From positions 1-64,000 of the forward strand of contig NZ_LSRN01000100.1 of the NCBI RefSeq assembly GCF_001885615.1: DNA of 64,000 nucleotides. The letters are read 5' to 3'. Made by a program: the position numbers and the translations under genes. The stretch is from Alkalibacterium sp. 20. GTDB lineage: Bacteria; Bacillota; Bacilli; Lactobacillales; Carnobacteriaceae_A. The notes beneath the pieces were generated by a model. It made no database searches. It had not been told where the DNA came from and saw nothing but the letters and a program-made list of their open reading frames with translations. The first letter of the stretch is position 1. Each line of letters opens with the position of its first letter. Of this stretch, positions 8,558 through 19,354 are shown one piece after another.

Positions 8558-9727
8558 TTATTTTAACTTATTCAAGAAACTTTTGCCGAATCCGGTATCT
8601 TTGACACTAAAATTTTCTGCAATCGTAGCACTGATATCTGCAAATAAACCTTGAGATAATTCTTCACCTTTTTCAAACTTAGGTGAGTAAATTAAAACCG
8701 GTACGTACTCTCTTGTGTGATCAGTTCCTGGCGCTGTCGGGTCATTCCCATGGTCAGCTGTAAGAATCAATAAATCATTCTCTTTCAAAGCATCATAAAT
8801 TTCTGGTAAGCGGCCATCAAAGTTTTCCAATGCATCTCTGTAACCTTCTACATTCCTGCGATGACCGTATAGTGCATCAAAATCAACTAAGTTGGTAAAG
8901 CTAATTCCATTGAAATCTCTGTTCATCACAGCAATTAACTTATCGACACCATCCATATTTGAGTTTGTACGTAAAGATTCTGTGATACCTTTCCCGTTAA
9001 AGATATCGTCAATCTTACCAACGGCAATCACGTCTTTTCCATCCTCTTTCAGGAAATCTAATACCGTGTCTCCAAAAGGACTCAATGCATAATCGTGACG
9101 GTTACTGGTGCGTGCGAAATCTCCCGGCTCACCCAAGTAAGGACGAGCAATGATGCGTCCAATCATATAAGGGTCTTCCTTTGTAATTTCTCTAACATAC
9201 TCACAGATCTCATAAAGTTCTTCCAGAGGAATAACATCTTCGTGTGCTGCGATTTGTAATACAGGGTCTGCAGACGTATAAACAATTAAGTCTCCAGTTT
9301 CCATCTGATGTTCACCGAGTTCATCAAGGATCTCAGTGCCCGATGCCGGTTTATTACCCACAATTTTTCTTCCTGTGTGTTCTTCGATTTGCGTTATTAA
9401 ATCGTCCGGGAAGCCATCTGGAAACACTCTGAATGGGGTCTTAATATGTAGTCCCATTAATTCCCAATGACCTGTCATTGTATCTTTCCCTACTGATTTT
9501 TCTTCCAACTTAGTATAGTATCCTTTAGTGGAATCAACTGGATCAATACCCTTTAATTGAGCAATATTGCCTAGACCGAGTGATTGCATATGAGGAACAT
9601 TTAAGCCTGCTTCTTCAGCAATGTGCCCCAAAGTATGGGCCCCTTCATCATTGAATGCTTTAGCATCCGGTGCTTCACCAATGCCTACAGAATCTAAAAC
9701 AACTAAATGTATACGGTCAAAATTCAT
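8558..9727 (-). CDS. deoB: Phosphopentomutase
   Basis: Interconverts (deoxy)ribose-1-phosphate and -5-phosphate, feeding salvaged sugars to central metabolism. It belongs to the alkaline phosphatase superfamily: metal ligands appear in [15 protein letters not shown] (about 8-22) and [20 protein letters not shown] (near 320), and the phospho-acceptor threonine in [13 protein letters not shown] (about 78-90). The 389-residue length is standard. The start has a strong AGGAGG site. Confidence 0.95.
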   Translation of the reverse strand: MNFDRIHLVVLDSVGIGEAPDAKAFNDEGAHTLGHIAEEAGLNVPHMQSLGLGNIAQLKGIDPVDSTKGYYTKLEEKSVGKDTMTGHWELMGLHIKTPFRVFPDGFPDDLITQIEEHTGRKIVGNKPASGTEILDELGEHQMETGDLIVYTSADPVLQIAAHEDVIPLEELYEICEYVREITKEDPYMIGRIIARPYLGEPGDFARTSNRHDYALSPFGDTVLDFLKEDGKDVIAVGKIDDIFNGKGITESLRTNSNMDGVDKLIAVMNRDFNGISFTNLVDFDALYGHRRNVEGYRDALENFDGRLPEIYDALKENDLLILTADHGNDPTAPGTDHTREYVPVLIYSPKFEKGEELSQGLFADISATIAENFSVKDTGFGKSFLNKLK

Positions 9728-9761
9728 AATTTTTTTCCTCCTTATATTATCTCTTTATATC

Positions 9762-9790
9762 AGAATAAATGAGTGCGCTTAATAATGCAA
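9762..9790 (-). promoter_or_regulatory. Probable promoter of deoB-punA
   Basis: On the minus strand TTGCAT (9790-9785), 17 bp, TATTCT (9767-9762), about 35 bp upstream of the deoB start codon. Confidence 0.5.
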
Positions 9791-9850
9791 GAATGGCGCT
9801 GTATTTAGCACTTTTATGAAGAATAATTTAGACTTTACTCATTTAATTTA

Positions 9851-10750
9851 TTAAGCTCTAGGATGATAAGTAGAATAAACATCTTTGAGTCGATGTTTGG
9901 TAATATGCGTATATATTTGTGTTGTTGAAACATTCGCATGACCCAAAAGTTCTTGTACAACTCTTAAATCTGCCCCATTTTCGAGTAAATGTGTAGCAAA
10001 AGAGTGCCTCAAAGTATGTGGAGTTATCGATTTTTTCAGCCCCGCTTTTTGAGCATGTTGTTTTATTTTTTTCCATACGCCTTGTCTGCTCAATGGTCTC
10101 CCACGAGAATTCAAAAATATGACGGAAGTCTCTTGTGAAGCTTTCTCTAACAGTTTAGGTCTCGTTGTCATCATATAATAATCTAGCCACTTACAGCCCA
10201 TGTCACCTATTGGGATCAATCGCTCTTTGTTTCCTTTACCAACTATTTGTATAAGTTTCATTGATAAATGGACATCATTCGTTGTCAGTTCAATTAATTC
10301 TGTTATTCTTAATCCAGTTGCATACATCACTTCTAAAATAGCACGATCTCTTATTCCTAAGGGTTTTGTCGTATCCGGTGTTTGCAACAATTGATCTATT
10401 TGCTGCATGGATACTATTTTAGGTAAGGAATCTGCTTTTTTTGGTGTTTTCACGTACAACATAGGGTCTTCCTCTGCGTATCCTTCTTGTTTTAAGTACT
10501 GGTGAAATTTTCTGACACTTGAAAACATACGAATGATCGTATTATCTGCTTTCTTGAGTGCTTTCTGCTCACTAAAATAATCGAGAAGGAGATAGCGATC
10601 TATCTCCTTCCACGATTTTATTTTATTTTTATTGAGATAATCAATATATTGTCCAATGTCTCTTTGATAACTACTGATTGTATTGTTTGCTAATCCTTTT
10701 TCGATTTTCAAAAAGACAATATAGTCATCAAACGGCTCAAGATTTAACAT
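9851..10750 (-). CDS. xerD: Tyrosine recombinase XerD
   Basis: Resolves chromosome dimers at dif together with a XerC partner (not in this window). The SAM-like core-binding domain (about 1-85) is followed by the catalytic domain with arginine in ATGLRITELIEL, the HTLRHSFATHLL box (H-x-x-R), the LLGHANVSTTQIY histidine and the nucleophilic tyrosine in TQIYTHI. I start the gene at the ATG at 10750 (299 residues, normal for XerD), 14 bp after the fur stop and behind GAGGATG; an upstream in-frame start at 10798 would lie inside fur. The fur-xerD-deoB-punA order is that of Bacillus. Confidence 0.93.
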   Translation of the reverse strand: MLNLEPFDDYIVFLKIEKGLANNTISSYQRDIGQYIDYLNKNKIKSWKEIDRYLLLDYFSEQKALKKADNTIIRMFSSVRKFHQYLKQEGYAEEDPMLYVKTPKKADSLPKIVSMQQIDQLLQTPDTTKPLGIRDRAILEVMYATGLRITELIELTTNDVHLSMKLIQIVGKGNKERLIPIGDMGCKWLDYYMMTTRPKLLEKASQETSVIFLNSRGRPLSRQGVWKKIKQHAQKAGLKKSITPHTLRHSFATHLLENGADLRVVQELLGHANVSTTQIYTHITKHRLKDVYSTYHPRA

Positions 10751-10764
10751 ACAATCATCCTCAT

Positions 10765-11223
10765 TTAACCCAATTGATTCTTGGTACAATCGTTGCATAT
10801 ACCATGGAAAGTCAATCTATGATCTTTCACAATAAAACGATATTCTTTTTCGATTTCCATTTCAATTTCTAAAAGCATATCATTTTTCACTTCTTCGATT
10901 TTCCCACATTTCAAACACAATAAATGGTGATGCTGGTGTTTATCTTCATTCATATTCAAATCATAACGAGCGATACCATCTTGAAAGGTTAGTTTGTTGA
11001 TAATTTGTAGTTCCGTTAAAATTTCAAGTGTTCGGTAGACAGTAGCTAATCCAATACCTACGTTCTTGGACTTTACTAAAAGATACACTTCTTCGGCACT
11101 TAAATGATCTTTTTCTTTTTCAAGTAATACTTCAACGGTCAATTCTCTTTGAGGGGTTAATTTAAAACCTGCCTCATGTAATTTTTTCTTGATAACTTTA
11201 AATGAAGAGTCTAATTTTTTCAT
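10765..11223 (-). CDS. fur: Ferric uptake regulator, Fur
   Basis: Iron-responsive repressor. The winged helix (about 1-85) contains KLTPQRELTVEVLLEKEKDH and GLATVYRTLEIL; the dimer/metal domain contains HQHHHLLCLKCGKIEE and a second cysteine pair in GICNDC, the structural zinc site. The DGIARYDL and KDHRLTFHGIC stretches and the gene order favour Fur over PerR or Zur. I chose the ATG at 11223 (152 residues) behind GGGAG; a longer frame from 11274 begins inside the promoter. xerD follows 14 bp downstream. Confidence 0.88.
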   Translation of the reverse strand: MKKLDSSFKVIKKKLHEAGFKLTPQRELTVEVLLEKEKDHLSAEEVYLLVKSKNVGIGLATVYRTLEILTELQIINKLTFQDGIARYDLNMNEDKHQHHHLLCLKCGKIEEVKNDMLLEIEMEIEKEYRFIVKDHRLTFHGICNDCTKNQLG

Positions 11224-11265
11224 GCTGAACTCCCTTAGATTGAATTGATTCCTATTTATAAATTG

Positions 11266-11292
11266 ATTATACATATTCCTTATTAGAATAAG
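11266..11292 (-). promoter_or_regulatory. fur promoter -10 with possible operator
   Basis: On the minus strand a TATAAT lies at 11271-11266, directly behind a 6-2-6 inverted repeat CTTATT-CT-AATAAG (11292-11279) that sits where the -35/spacer should be. The -35 is poor. The repeat could be an operator, possibly for Fur itself, but it does not match the classic 7-1-7 Fur box. Confidence 0.4.
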
Positions 11293-11327
11293 TATAAAAT
11301 AATATGATCAATGTCTCAACCTAATTC

Positions 11328-12194
11328 TTAATCTTCTAAAGGAATCTCAATCAATTTTGTTCCAGTTTCGTCTTGTGTGATTAGTCCTTGTTTCATTAAG
11401 CGACCGATCGCCCGCTTGAATTGTCCCTTGCTGATGTTAAACTGTTTTTTTATTAGCTCAGGATCCGTTTTATTGTGAAAAGGAATGCTATGGTCTTCAG
11501 AACGTTTCAACATTTCCAGTAGCATCAACGCGTCGTCATCAATGACTTCATGAGCTCTTGGTTGCATAGAAGTATAGAGCACACCATCTTCTCTTAAACC
11601 AATGACTCGACCGGAGACCTCTTGACCTAATCTCGGCTCCTTATCCTGCTCGCTAGGATGAACAAACAGAATATATTTATCTTCAGTAATGACGTAAGTG
11701 CCCGTTTTTTTCAAATGAAAAACAGTACCCATGACGTTTTCATTTTGCATTTTTTTCGTGCCTTCTACATAATCTTCAAAGAATTTTTCTTCATCAGCTA
11801 AATTACCCCAGATACGGTCTTTGTTGTCTACTTTTATTGAAAGGTAAAGCTGGTCTCCTTCTTTAGGCCAAAGGCGTCCTTCAGCGGGTAAATCATCTAT
11901 TGACACGACAACATCCTTATCTTGCCAATCAACGTCTACAAACACACCTAAAGTCCGGTTGACTTTAACGACTGTTCCCCATCCAAATGTCTCTTTATTG
12001 ATTTCGGGTATAACTGTAGAAAACACTGCCTGATCTTGCATATCGATATAAACAAACCCTTTTAAAGTATCTCCAATAGCTATATCATCTTCTGAAAGTA
12101 CTTTATAGGTTACCCCATTTTTTTGAACAAATGCTTCTTCTTCATTCTTATCCGTAACTATGGCTGTTATTTCTGTTGCTAAATCTTTATTCAT
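11328..12194 (-). CDS. cvfB: S1-domain RNA-binding protein, CvfB/YitL family
   Basis: A 288-residue protein with successive S1-like OB-fold domains (about 10-65, 70-130 and 145-210; for example VNRTLGVFVDVDWQDKDVVV) and a C-terminal winged helix (about 225-285) reading KTDPELIKKQFNISKGQFKRAIGRLMKQGLI. This is the CvfB architecture; the family binds RNA and influences virulence gene expression in Staphylococcus. Its exact role here is unknown. It follows the pyk terminator and precedes fur by about 100 bp. Confidence 0.85.
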   Translation of the reverse strand: MNKDLATEITAIVTDKNEEEAFVQKNGVTYKVLSEDDIAIGDTLKGFVYIDMQDQAVFSTVIPEINKETFGWGTVVKVNRTLGVFVDVDWQDKDVVVSIDDLPAEGRLWPKEGDQLYLSIKVDNKDRIWGNLADEEKFFEDYVEGTKKMQNENVMGTVFHLKKTGTYVITEDKYILFVHPSEQDKEPRLGQEVSGRVIGLREDGVLYTSMQPRAHEVIDDDALMLLEMLKRSEDHSIPFHNKTDPELIKKQFNISKGQFKRAIGRLMKQGLITQDETGTKLIEIPLED

Positions 12195-12234
12195 GTTAAT
12201 CTCCTTCTCATTTCTAATTATTATAAAATAAAAA

Positions 12235-12313
12235 AATGAGACAATGATTGAATGTCATTTCGAAGATGCTCAAGAACATCAATCCTACGAATTCTATCAA
12301 CCATTGTCTCATT
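12235..12313 (-). terminator. Terminator of pyk with long branched loop
   Basis: A perfect 12-bp stem (12235-12246 with 12302-12313) encloses 55 nt that hold a smaller hairpin (GATG/CATC arms, around 12274-12290). On the minus strand the stem is followed by seven T, then ATTTTAT. The unusually large apical part is the odd feature. Confidence 0.7.
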
Positions 12314-12345
12314 CATAACTTATTTAACTTTATTTAATCTTTTAA

Positions 12346-14103
12346 TTAAATTGCTGTTGTTGCGCCACGGTAGATGATACCACGACGGGCATCTACAGTA
12401 ATCAATTCGTCTTGTTCAATTAATACTGTTGCATTTTCAGCAGAAACAATAACTGGGATTCCCATTGCAATACCGATAACGGCTGCATGTGAAGTTAATC
12501 CACCTTGCTCTACTACGATAGCTGCAGATTTTTCAATAGCTGGAAGGTAATCTTTATCTGTACTCTTAACGACTAAAATGCCGCCTTCAATAGCACGTTC
12601 GATTGCTTCTTCAGCAGTTTCGGCTACAATAGCTTTACCTATAACTGATTCAGAACCGACACCTTGACCACTTGTTAATTTTGATCCAATTAATTGAATC
12701 TTCATAACGTTTGTTGTGCCACGTTCTCCAACTGGAACACCAGCAGTAATGATGATTAGGTCGCCTTCTTTAGCAAATCCTTTTTCAACTGTTGTTTGAG
12801 TAGCTAGATTGAACATATCGTCAGTTGAAGCTGGTTTCCCAGTAACTGTTGGTTGTACGCCCCATTGTAATGCCAAACCTCTAGCAGTTTCATCACTAAA
12901 TGTAACAGCTAGAATATCAGCTTTAGGTCTGAATTTAGAGATCATACGAGCGGTATGTCCTGATTCAGTCGCAGCAACAATAGTATGAATATTTAAATTC
13001 TTAGCTGTGTGTCCAACAGCTTGTCCAATTGCTTCCGTCATATCATTTCGGTCATAAGCTTTCAGTGCGAAAGCATCCTGGTTGATTAATGCTGCTTCAG
13101 TACGCATAGCAATGTTATACATTGTTCGTACTGATTCTACAGGATAATCCCCAGCTGCTGTCTCACCAGAAAGCATGATAGCATCTGTTCCATCAAAAAT
13201 AGCATTGGCAACGTCTGATGCTTCTGCTCGTGTTGGACGTGGATTAGCTTGCATAGAGTCTAGCATTTGTGTGGCAGTAATGACTGGTTTACCAGCATTA
13301 TTACACATTGCAATCATACGTTTTTGAACGATCGGCACATCTTCAGTTGGAATTTCCACACCTAAATCACCACGAGCGACCATTAAACCGTCAGCAATCG
13401 CCAAAATCTCTTCCAGGTTATCGACACCCTCCTGGTTTTCGATTTTAGGAATGATTTGAACATGCATTTTACCTTGTTTTTCTAGAATTTCCTTGATGTC
13501 TAAAACGTCAGATGTACGTCTGACAAAAGAGGCAGCAATAAAGTCAATATCATTTTCTAGTCCAAAAAGAATGTCTGAACGATCTTTTTCAGTTAATCCC
13601 GGTAAGTTAACAGATACGCCAGGTACGTTAACACCTTTTTTATTTTTTAATACGCCTGTATTTTGAGCTGTTGTGACAATAATACCATTGTCACGTTCGA
13701 TATCAGTAACCAACAAATCAATTAGTCCATCATCTAATAATATGCTTGTACCAGGTGTGACATCATTGATCAAGTCAGTATAAGTGACTGAGAATTTCTC
13801 TTTAGTTCCTTCAACCTCTGACATTGAAATCCTTACTGTTTCACCTTTACTCAAAGTGATAGCGCCGTCTTTCATGTTGTGGGTTCTTATTTCAGGACCT
13901 TTAGTATCCAACATGATGCCTACCATTTTACCGGTTTTTTCAGAAGCTATACGGATATTTTTGATGCGATTTAAATGTTCTTCATGATCACCATGTGAAA
14001 AATTCAAACGGGCAACGTTCATTCCTGCTTCAATTAATTTTTCTAGAGTTTCTAACGATTCACTTACCGGACCTATGGTACAAACAATTTTAGTTTTTTT
14101 CAT
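12346..14103 (-). CDS. pyk: Pyruvate kinase with C-terminal PEP-utilizer domain
   Basis: Catalyses PEP + ADP to pyruvate + ATP, the last step of glycolysis. The barrel contains [14 protein letters not shown] at the start, [12 protein letters not shown] (about 243-254) and [10 protein letters not shown] (about 277-286). At 585 residues it is the long Bacillota form; residues about 475-585 form the extra PEP-utilizer-like mobile domain with [19 protein letters not shown]. It lies downstream of pfkA as in Bacillus and lactic acid bacteria, but separated from it by a 320-bp structured region. AGGAGAG precedes the ATG. Confidence 0.96.
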   Translation of the reverse strand: MKKTKIVCTIGPVSESLETLEKLIEAGMNVARLNFSHGDHEEHLNRIKNIRIASEKTGKMVGIMLDTKGPEIRTHNMKDGAITLSKGETVRISMSEVEGTKEKFSVTYTDLINDVTPGTSILLDDGLIDLLVTDIERDNGIIVTTAQNTGVLKNKKGVNVPGVSVNLPGLTEKDRSDILFGLENDIDFIAASFVRRTSDVLDIKEILEKQGKMHVQIIPKIENQEGVDNLEEILAIADGLMVARGDLGVEIPTEDVPIVQKRMIAMCNNAGKPVITATQMLDSMQANPRPTRAEASDVANAIFDGTDAIMLSGETAAGDYPVESVRTMYNIAMRTEAALINQDAFALKAYDRNDMTEAIGQAVGHTAKNLNIHTIVAATESGHTARMISKFRPKADILAVTFSDETARGLALQWGVQPTVTGKPASTDDMFNLATQTTVEKGFAKEGDLIIITAGVPVGERGTTNVMKIQLIGSKLTSGQGVGSESVIGKAIVAETAEEAIERAIEGGILVVKSTDKDYLPAIEKSAAIVVEQGGLTSHAAVIGIAMGIPVIVSAENATVLIEQDELITVDARRGIIYRGATTAI

Positions 14104-14160
14104 ACTTTAACTCTCCTATTTTAATATTTTTTAATATAATGATGACTTAAAGTTAAGGAC

Positions 14161-14320
14161 CTGCGTGAACTACATCGGCACTGAATTACCGAGTTTCTGG
14201 GAACACCCAAAACCTTGTCCGCATAGTATTTCAACTTGCAGACGAAGGTTTAGGCTGGTTTACCATGGCTCGTTCCGAGCCAAAAGTTTATTTTTTAGTA
14301 GATACAGACTTTGCTATCGT
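14161..14320 (-). ncRNA. Candidate structured RNA or leader between pfkA and pyk
   Basis: The 321-bp gap between pfkA and pyk carries no gene but strong dyad structure. An inner hairpin pairs 14206-14223 with 14237-14254 (about 15 pairs, two mismatches, two bulges, 13-nt loop). It can be extended by 14194-14204 with 14272-14284 and weakly by 14178-14189 with 14298-14314, giving an irregular rod with an asymmetric bubble (14255-14271). A separate compact hairpin GGCTCG-CGAGCC occupies 14267-14281 and competes with the second helix. A small stem (14376-14393) lies nearer pfkA. No terminator with a U-run and no convincing promoter fixes the strand; minus is given because both neighbours are minus. 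Possibilities are a pyk leader, an mRNA processing element, or a small RNA. I cannot assign a known RNA family. Confidence 0.4.
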
Positions 14321-14424
14321 CATTAACTAATAGAAATATCATGCCAAAACCAGGTATCTTAATTGAGATTCATTCCTCAGTTACAACCGAGGGGTTTTGT
14401 CTCTGACACTCACTATCAAATTAA

Positions 14425-15487
<1,063 letters not shown>

Positions 15488-15587
15488 CTAACCTTAAATC
15501 ATCATTTGATTACATACATCTATTATCTTATCACTTTTTCTCCTGATTGTCTTATAAAATACAGACATATAGTTAAATTTTTAAAAA

Positions 15588-18500
15588 TTATTTCAAAATT
15601 ACGTTATTTTCACCTAAGATGTCTTCAATTTTTTTAATGTTAGTTGTTTCCTTGTTTGAATTGTACTTAGGCTTCAATTTTTCTTTCCTATCTGTCGCCT
15701 GATCATATACTATCACTTCGACCGTACCGATTTCACGCTCTAATATTTTTAATATTTCAGAAAATAGATTGGCTTGTTGTTTTAGATCTTCAAATCTCAA
15801 ATATAACTGATGCTCATTATCCATTTTCAACTGTTCAGGACTTTTCATGCTCGATACTAAAATGTTCCATTTGTTTTTTTTGAATTCCGCTTTACCCCGT
15901 ACAATAAAGATACCGTTTTTGACTAATTCTTTTGAGTAATTCCGATAAACATCAGGAAACAAGACGCAAGTTGCTTCTTTTGAAGCATCAGTAACCTCTA
16001 AAAAGGCCATCGGTTCACCTCTTTTAGTCTGGATTTTTTTCACTTCTTGAATAGCGACAATGTACGTATGTGTTTTATTATTTAATGAGTCACTTAGATA
16101 GATAGCCTGATTATTGTTTCTTGTATCCATATATTTGTCTGTCGGATGACCAGATAAATAAAAACCAGTTACTTCAAATTCCTGCTTCAAAAGTTCTTCT
16201 ATACTGTACTCTTCTTTATGGTGAATTCTTGGTGCCAGGGATTCAAACAATTGAATATTCCCATGACTCATATTTACACTGTTAAGTATTGACTCTAATG
16301 AATCAATGAGTGTGTGACGATTCTGTTCTAATCGATCAAAACATCCCGCATAAATTAACGGTGTTATCGATTGTTCTTTTCTCCATCTTTCATCAATTCG
16401 ATTAATGAATGACAGTAAGTCTTTGAACTTCCCCTGCCTTTTTCTTTCATATAATATATGTTCAATAAAGTCTTTTCGGACACCTTTAATTGAGTTGAAT
16501 CCAAAACATATGCGTTCATCAATTACTTTAAAGTTTTCTTCACTTTGGTTAATATCTGGATGAATAAGCTCAATGCGTCTTTGTTTGGCTTCCAATAAAT
16601 ATTTAGTCAATTTCTCTTTATTATTTGTTGAAGCTCGCATTAGCGAAACAAAAAAAGCGGCTGGATAATGTGCTTTAAAATAAGCAAGTTGAAAAGCTAA
16701 TTTTGAATAAGAAACTGCGTGAGAGCGATTAAAACCGTAATCAGCAAATCGTTCGATATGAGCGTATATACGCGTAGCCACATCTTCACTATAACCTCTA
16801 TGCTTGGCACCTACAACAAACTGTTTGCGTCCTGCATCTATTTCTTTTTTGATCTTTTTAGATATAGCTCGCCGCAAAACGTCAGCTTCTGCTAAACTAT
16901 ATCCTGCTATTTTTGAAGCTACCTTCATTACTTGTTCCTGATAGACCATTACTCCATTTGTTACTTCAAGAATATTTTTCAAATCCTCATGGATATAATC
17001 AATTTTTTCAGACCCATGTTTTCTTTTAATAAATACATCGATTTGTTCCATTGGACCTGGTCGGTACAAAGCATTAACGGCTACAATATCTTCAAAATCT
17101 GATGGTTGTAATTTTCTTAATACATTTCTTATGCCACTGGACTCAAATTGGAAGATGCCGTTTGTGTCTCCGCTTTTGAAAAGTTCAAGCGTCTTTTCAT
17201 CATTTAATGATATCGTTGCAAGTTTATCTCTAACAGAACCCTTTAGTTCTGAAACATTCTTTAAACAGTCAGCAAGAATAGTTAAATTCTTTAGACCTAA
17301 GAAATCCATTTTTAATAGTCCTACAGTTTCAATGTCATTCATCGTATATTGAGTTAACGGCATTGATCCATTCCCCTCTTGAAGAGGCGCAGTTTGAATT
17401 AATGGTTCTCTTGAAATGACTACTCCTGCTGCATGTGTGGAAACATGTCTTGGAAGTCCTTCTAAGTTTAAAGCTATCTTAAATATTTTTTTATTTAAAT
17501 CACTTTGATTCACTAATGTTCTTAATTCTTCTGATTCTTTGTAAGCTTTATTTAAAGTTATTCCTAATGAGCCGGGTATTGTGTCTGACCATCGCTTGAG
17601 TTCATTCGGTGATAAACCGAATACTCTACCTGTATCCCGTAAAGACATTTTTGCAGCAAACGTTCCAAATGTTGCAATTTGGGCAACATGCTCTTTCCCA
17701 TATTTATTTAAAACATAATGAAGGATACTGTCACGTTTATTATCTGGAAAATCCAAATCAATATCGGGTAACGTATATCTCTCCTCATTTAAAAACCTGT
17801 CAAACAAAAGTTCATACTTAACAGGATCAACATCCGTGATATTTAAAAGATAAGAAACAAGTGAGCCCGCGGCTGATCCCCTACCAGCTCCAGTCACTAT
17901 TCCACTCTGGTGAGCATACTTCATTAAGTCCCAAACAATCAAAAAATAGTCTGCAAATCCCATCTTGATTATGACTCCCAGCTCTTTCTCAATTCTTTCT
18001 TCATACTCATTTGAATGATCCGGTAATTTATTCTTTAACTGATCATTAACAAGCTTCGTCAAGTATTCTGCTGAATTCAGATTCTGGGGAGTGTTATATT
18101 GCGGTAAAACACTCTTCCAGCTCAATTCCAGTTGAATTGATTCTGATATTTTCACTGTATTAGTCACTGCTTCAAGCAGGTTGTTCTTTGAATACCATTC
18201 AATTTGTTCAGCTTTTTCCTTTAAATAATAGAAGGATGAATCACTTAACTGTATTTCAGAGTCTATGGTTGTTTGATTCTTTATCGCTTCAAGCACTCTT
18301 AGCGATAAAGAATCATTTTCCTGCAAAGAACGGATAGGTTCATTTACAACCAAAGACACATTGAGATTTTTAGAGAGTTGCTTTATCTCATCTACCACTT
18401 TTTGATTGCTGCCATTATAGTATATTCCTAAGAATAAATCATTGAAATTCTGCTTAAGCTCTATCAGTATATTTTTTCTACTACTTTCTTTTTCCAGTAG

Positions 18501-18896
18501 TATATTTTCAAGACTTTCATAATTTATAATACCAATTAATTGAGTAGAGTACGATTTCATTATATCCATTGTTATTTTTTTTTGATTGTATTTAATTAAA
18601 CTTGATATAGTTAATAAATTTTGATATCCTTCGGCGTTCTTAGCCAGCAAAACAACGGACAACGCCGTTTCCGATTCATCATTCTCATAAATATCCACTG
18701 TAATACCTAATATGGGTTTAATGCCTTGCTCTTTAGCCTTTAAATAGAACTCTACAGCTCCATGCATGACGTTTTTATCGGTAAGTGCCATGCTATCATA
18801 TCCAAGACTTTTAGCTCGAGATATCAATTTTGGGACAGTGATCGTACTTTCCAGTAATGAATAAGAACTTATAACGTTTAAAGGTATGTAATTCAT
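15588..18896 (-). CDS. dnaE: DNA polymerase III subunit alpha, DnaE (Gram-positive short form)
   Basis: Replicative polymerase that in Bacillota extends primers before handing over to PolC. The 1102-residue product has an N-terminal PHP domain (about 1-250), the polymerase core with catalytic aspartates in LPDIDLDFPDNKRD and GAGRGSAAGSLVSYLLN, a helix-hairpin-helix region and a C-terminal OB fold (about 930-1010). The PHP domain is degenerate: where metal-binding family members have an HxH motif, this one reads LNVISSYSLL. GGGAG precedes the ATG at 18896. Confidence 0.95.
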   Translation of the reverse strand: MNYIPLNVISSYSLLESTITVPKLISRAKSLGYDSMALTDKNVMHGAVEFYLKAKEQGIKPILGITVDIYENDESETALSVVLLAKNAEGYQNLLTISSLIKYNQKKITMDIMKSYSTQLIGIINYESLENILLEKESSRKNILIELKQNFNDLFLGIYYNGSNQKVVDEIKQLSKNLNVSLVVNEPIRSLQENDSLSLRVLEAIKNQTTIDSEIQLSDSSFYYLKEKAEQIEWYSKNNLLEAVTNTVKISESIQLELSWKSVLPQYNTPQNLNSAEYLTKLVNDQLKNKLPDHSNEYEERIEKELGVIIKMGFADYFLIVWDLMKYAHQSGIVTGAGRGSAAGSLVSYLLNITDVDPVKYELLFDRFLNEERYTLPDIDLDFPDNKRDSILHYVLNKYGKEHVAQIATFGTFAAKMSLRDTGRVFGLSPNELKRWSDTIPGSLGITLNKAYKESEELRTLVNQSDLNKKIFKIALNLEGLPRHVSTHAAGVVISREPLIQTAPLQEGNGSMPLTQYTMNDIETVGLLKMDFLGLKNLTILADCLKNVSELKGSVRDKLATISLNDEKTLELFKSGDTNGIFQFESSGIRNVLRKLQPSDFEDIVAVNALYRPGPMEQIDVFIKRKHGSEKIDYIHEDLKNILEVTNGVMVYQEQVMKVASKIAGYSLAEADVLRRAISKKIKKEIDAGRKQFVVGAKHRGYSEDVATRIYAHIERFADYGFNRSHAVSYSKLAFQLAYFKAHYPAAFFVSLMRASTNNKEKLTKYLLEAKQRRIELIHPDINQSEENFKVIDERICFGFNSIKGVRKDFIEHILYERKRQGKFKDLLSFINRIDERWRKEQSITPLIYAGCFDRLEQNRHTLIDSLESILNSVNMSHGNIQLFESLAPRIHHKEEYSIEELLKQEFEVTGFYLSGHPTDKYMDTRNNNQAIYLSDSLNNKTHTYIVAIQEVKKIQTKRGEPMAFLEVTDASKEATCVLFPDVYRNYSKELVKNGIFIVRGKAEFKKNKWNILVSSMKSPEQLKMDNEHQLYLRFEDLKQQANLFSEILKILEREIGTVEVIVYDQATDRKEKLKPKYNSNKETTNIKKIEDILGENNVILK

Positions 18897-18952
18897 TTAT
18901 ACTCTCCCTTCTTTTAATATGCAGTTTAAATTTCATATACTATTATAACAGT

Positions 18953-19009
18953 AAAAAACTCTCAATAGAGCATTAGGGATAAAGTATTCCTAGCGCTTTA
19001 TTGAGAGTT
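18953..19009 (-). terminator. Terminator of the Fe-S assembly gene
   Basis: Perfect 11-bp stem AACTCTCAATA (18957-18967) with TATTGAGAGTT (18999-19009). On the minus strand it is followed by a T-run. It begins 4 bp after the stop codon of the upstream gene. Confidence 0.85.
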
Positions 19010-19012
19010 GAA

Positions 19013-19354
19013 TTATCTGATTCCTAAAGCAATTCTGGCATATCTACTCATTCTAGACGTATCCCAAGCAGGATACCAGACCAACTTCACATCAGTTTCC
19101 GTGATTTCAGGAATTGTTTTCACAGCATTCAATATATCTTCTGTAATAACATCAGCTAGTGGACAACCCATCGTTGTTAATGTTATTTTCACTTCACAAT
19201 ACCCGCCATTAAATACATTGACTTCATAAACGAGACCTAAATTAACGATATCTATTCCAAGCTCCGGGTCAATTACTTGTTCCAAAGCTTCCGTAATACG
19301 TTTTTTTATATCTTCTATTTCTTCTTCAGACCATACTTTTTTATCTTCATTCAT
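19013..19354 (-). CDS. MIP18/DUF59 family Fe-S cluster assembly protein (SufT/YitW-like)
   Basis: A 113-residue protein of the MIP18 (DUF59, PaaD-like) family. The conserved core reads VIDPELGIDIVNLGLVYEV (about 36-54), and the family's reactive cysteine is present in LTTMGCPLADVITEDI. Relatives (SufT, YitW) help mature iron-sulfur proteins. AGGAGG precedes the ATG. It is a stand-alone gene with its own terminator, divergent from the HAD phosphatase; no suf genes are in this window. Confidence 0.85.
   Translation of the reverse strand: MNEDKKVWSEEEIEDIKKRITEALEQVIDPELGIDIVNLGLVYEVNVFNGGYCEVKITLTTMGCPLADVITEDILNAVKTIPEITETDVKLVWYPAWDTSRMSRYARIALGIR

Noticed and set aside
14135-14140. Plus-strand TATAAT as a promoter for the pfkA-pyk element
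   Set aside because: No -35 at 16-18 bp spacing and no extended -10; AT-rich sequence here gives TATAAT by chance.
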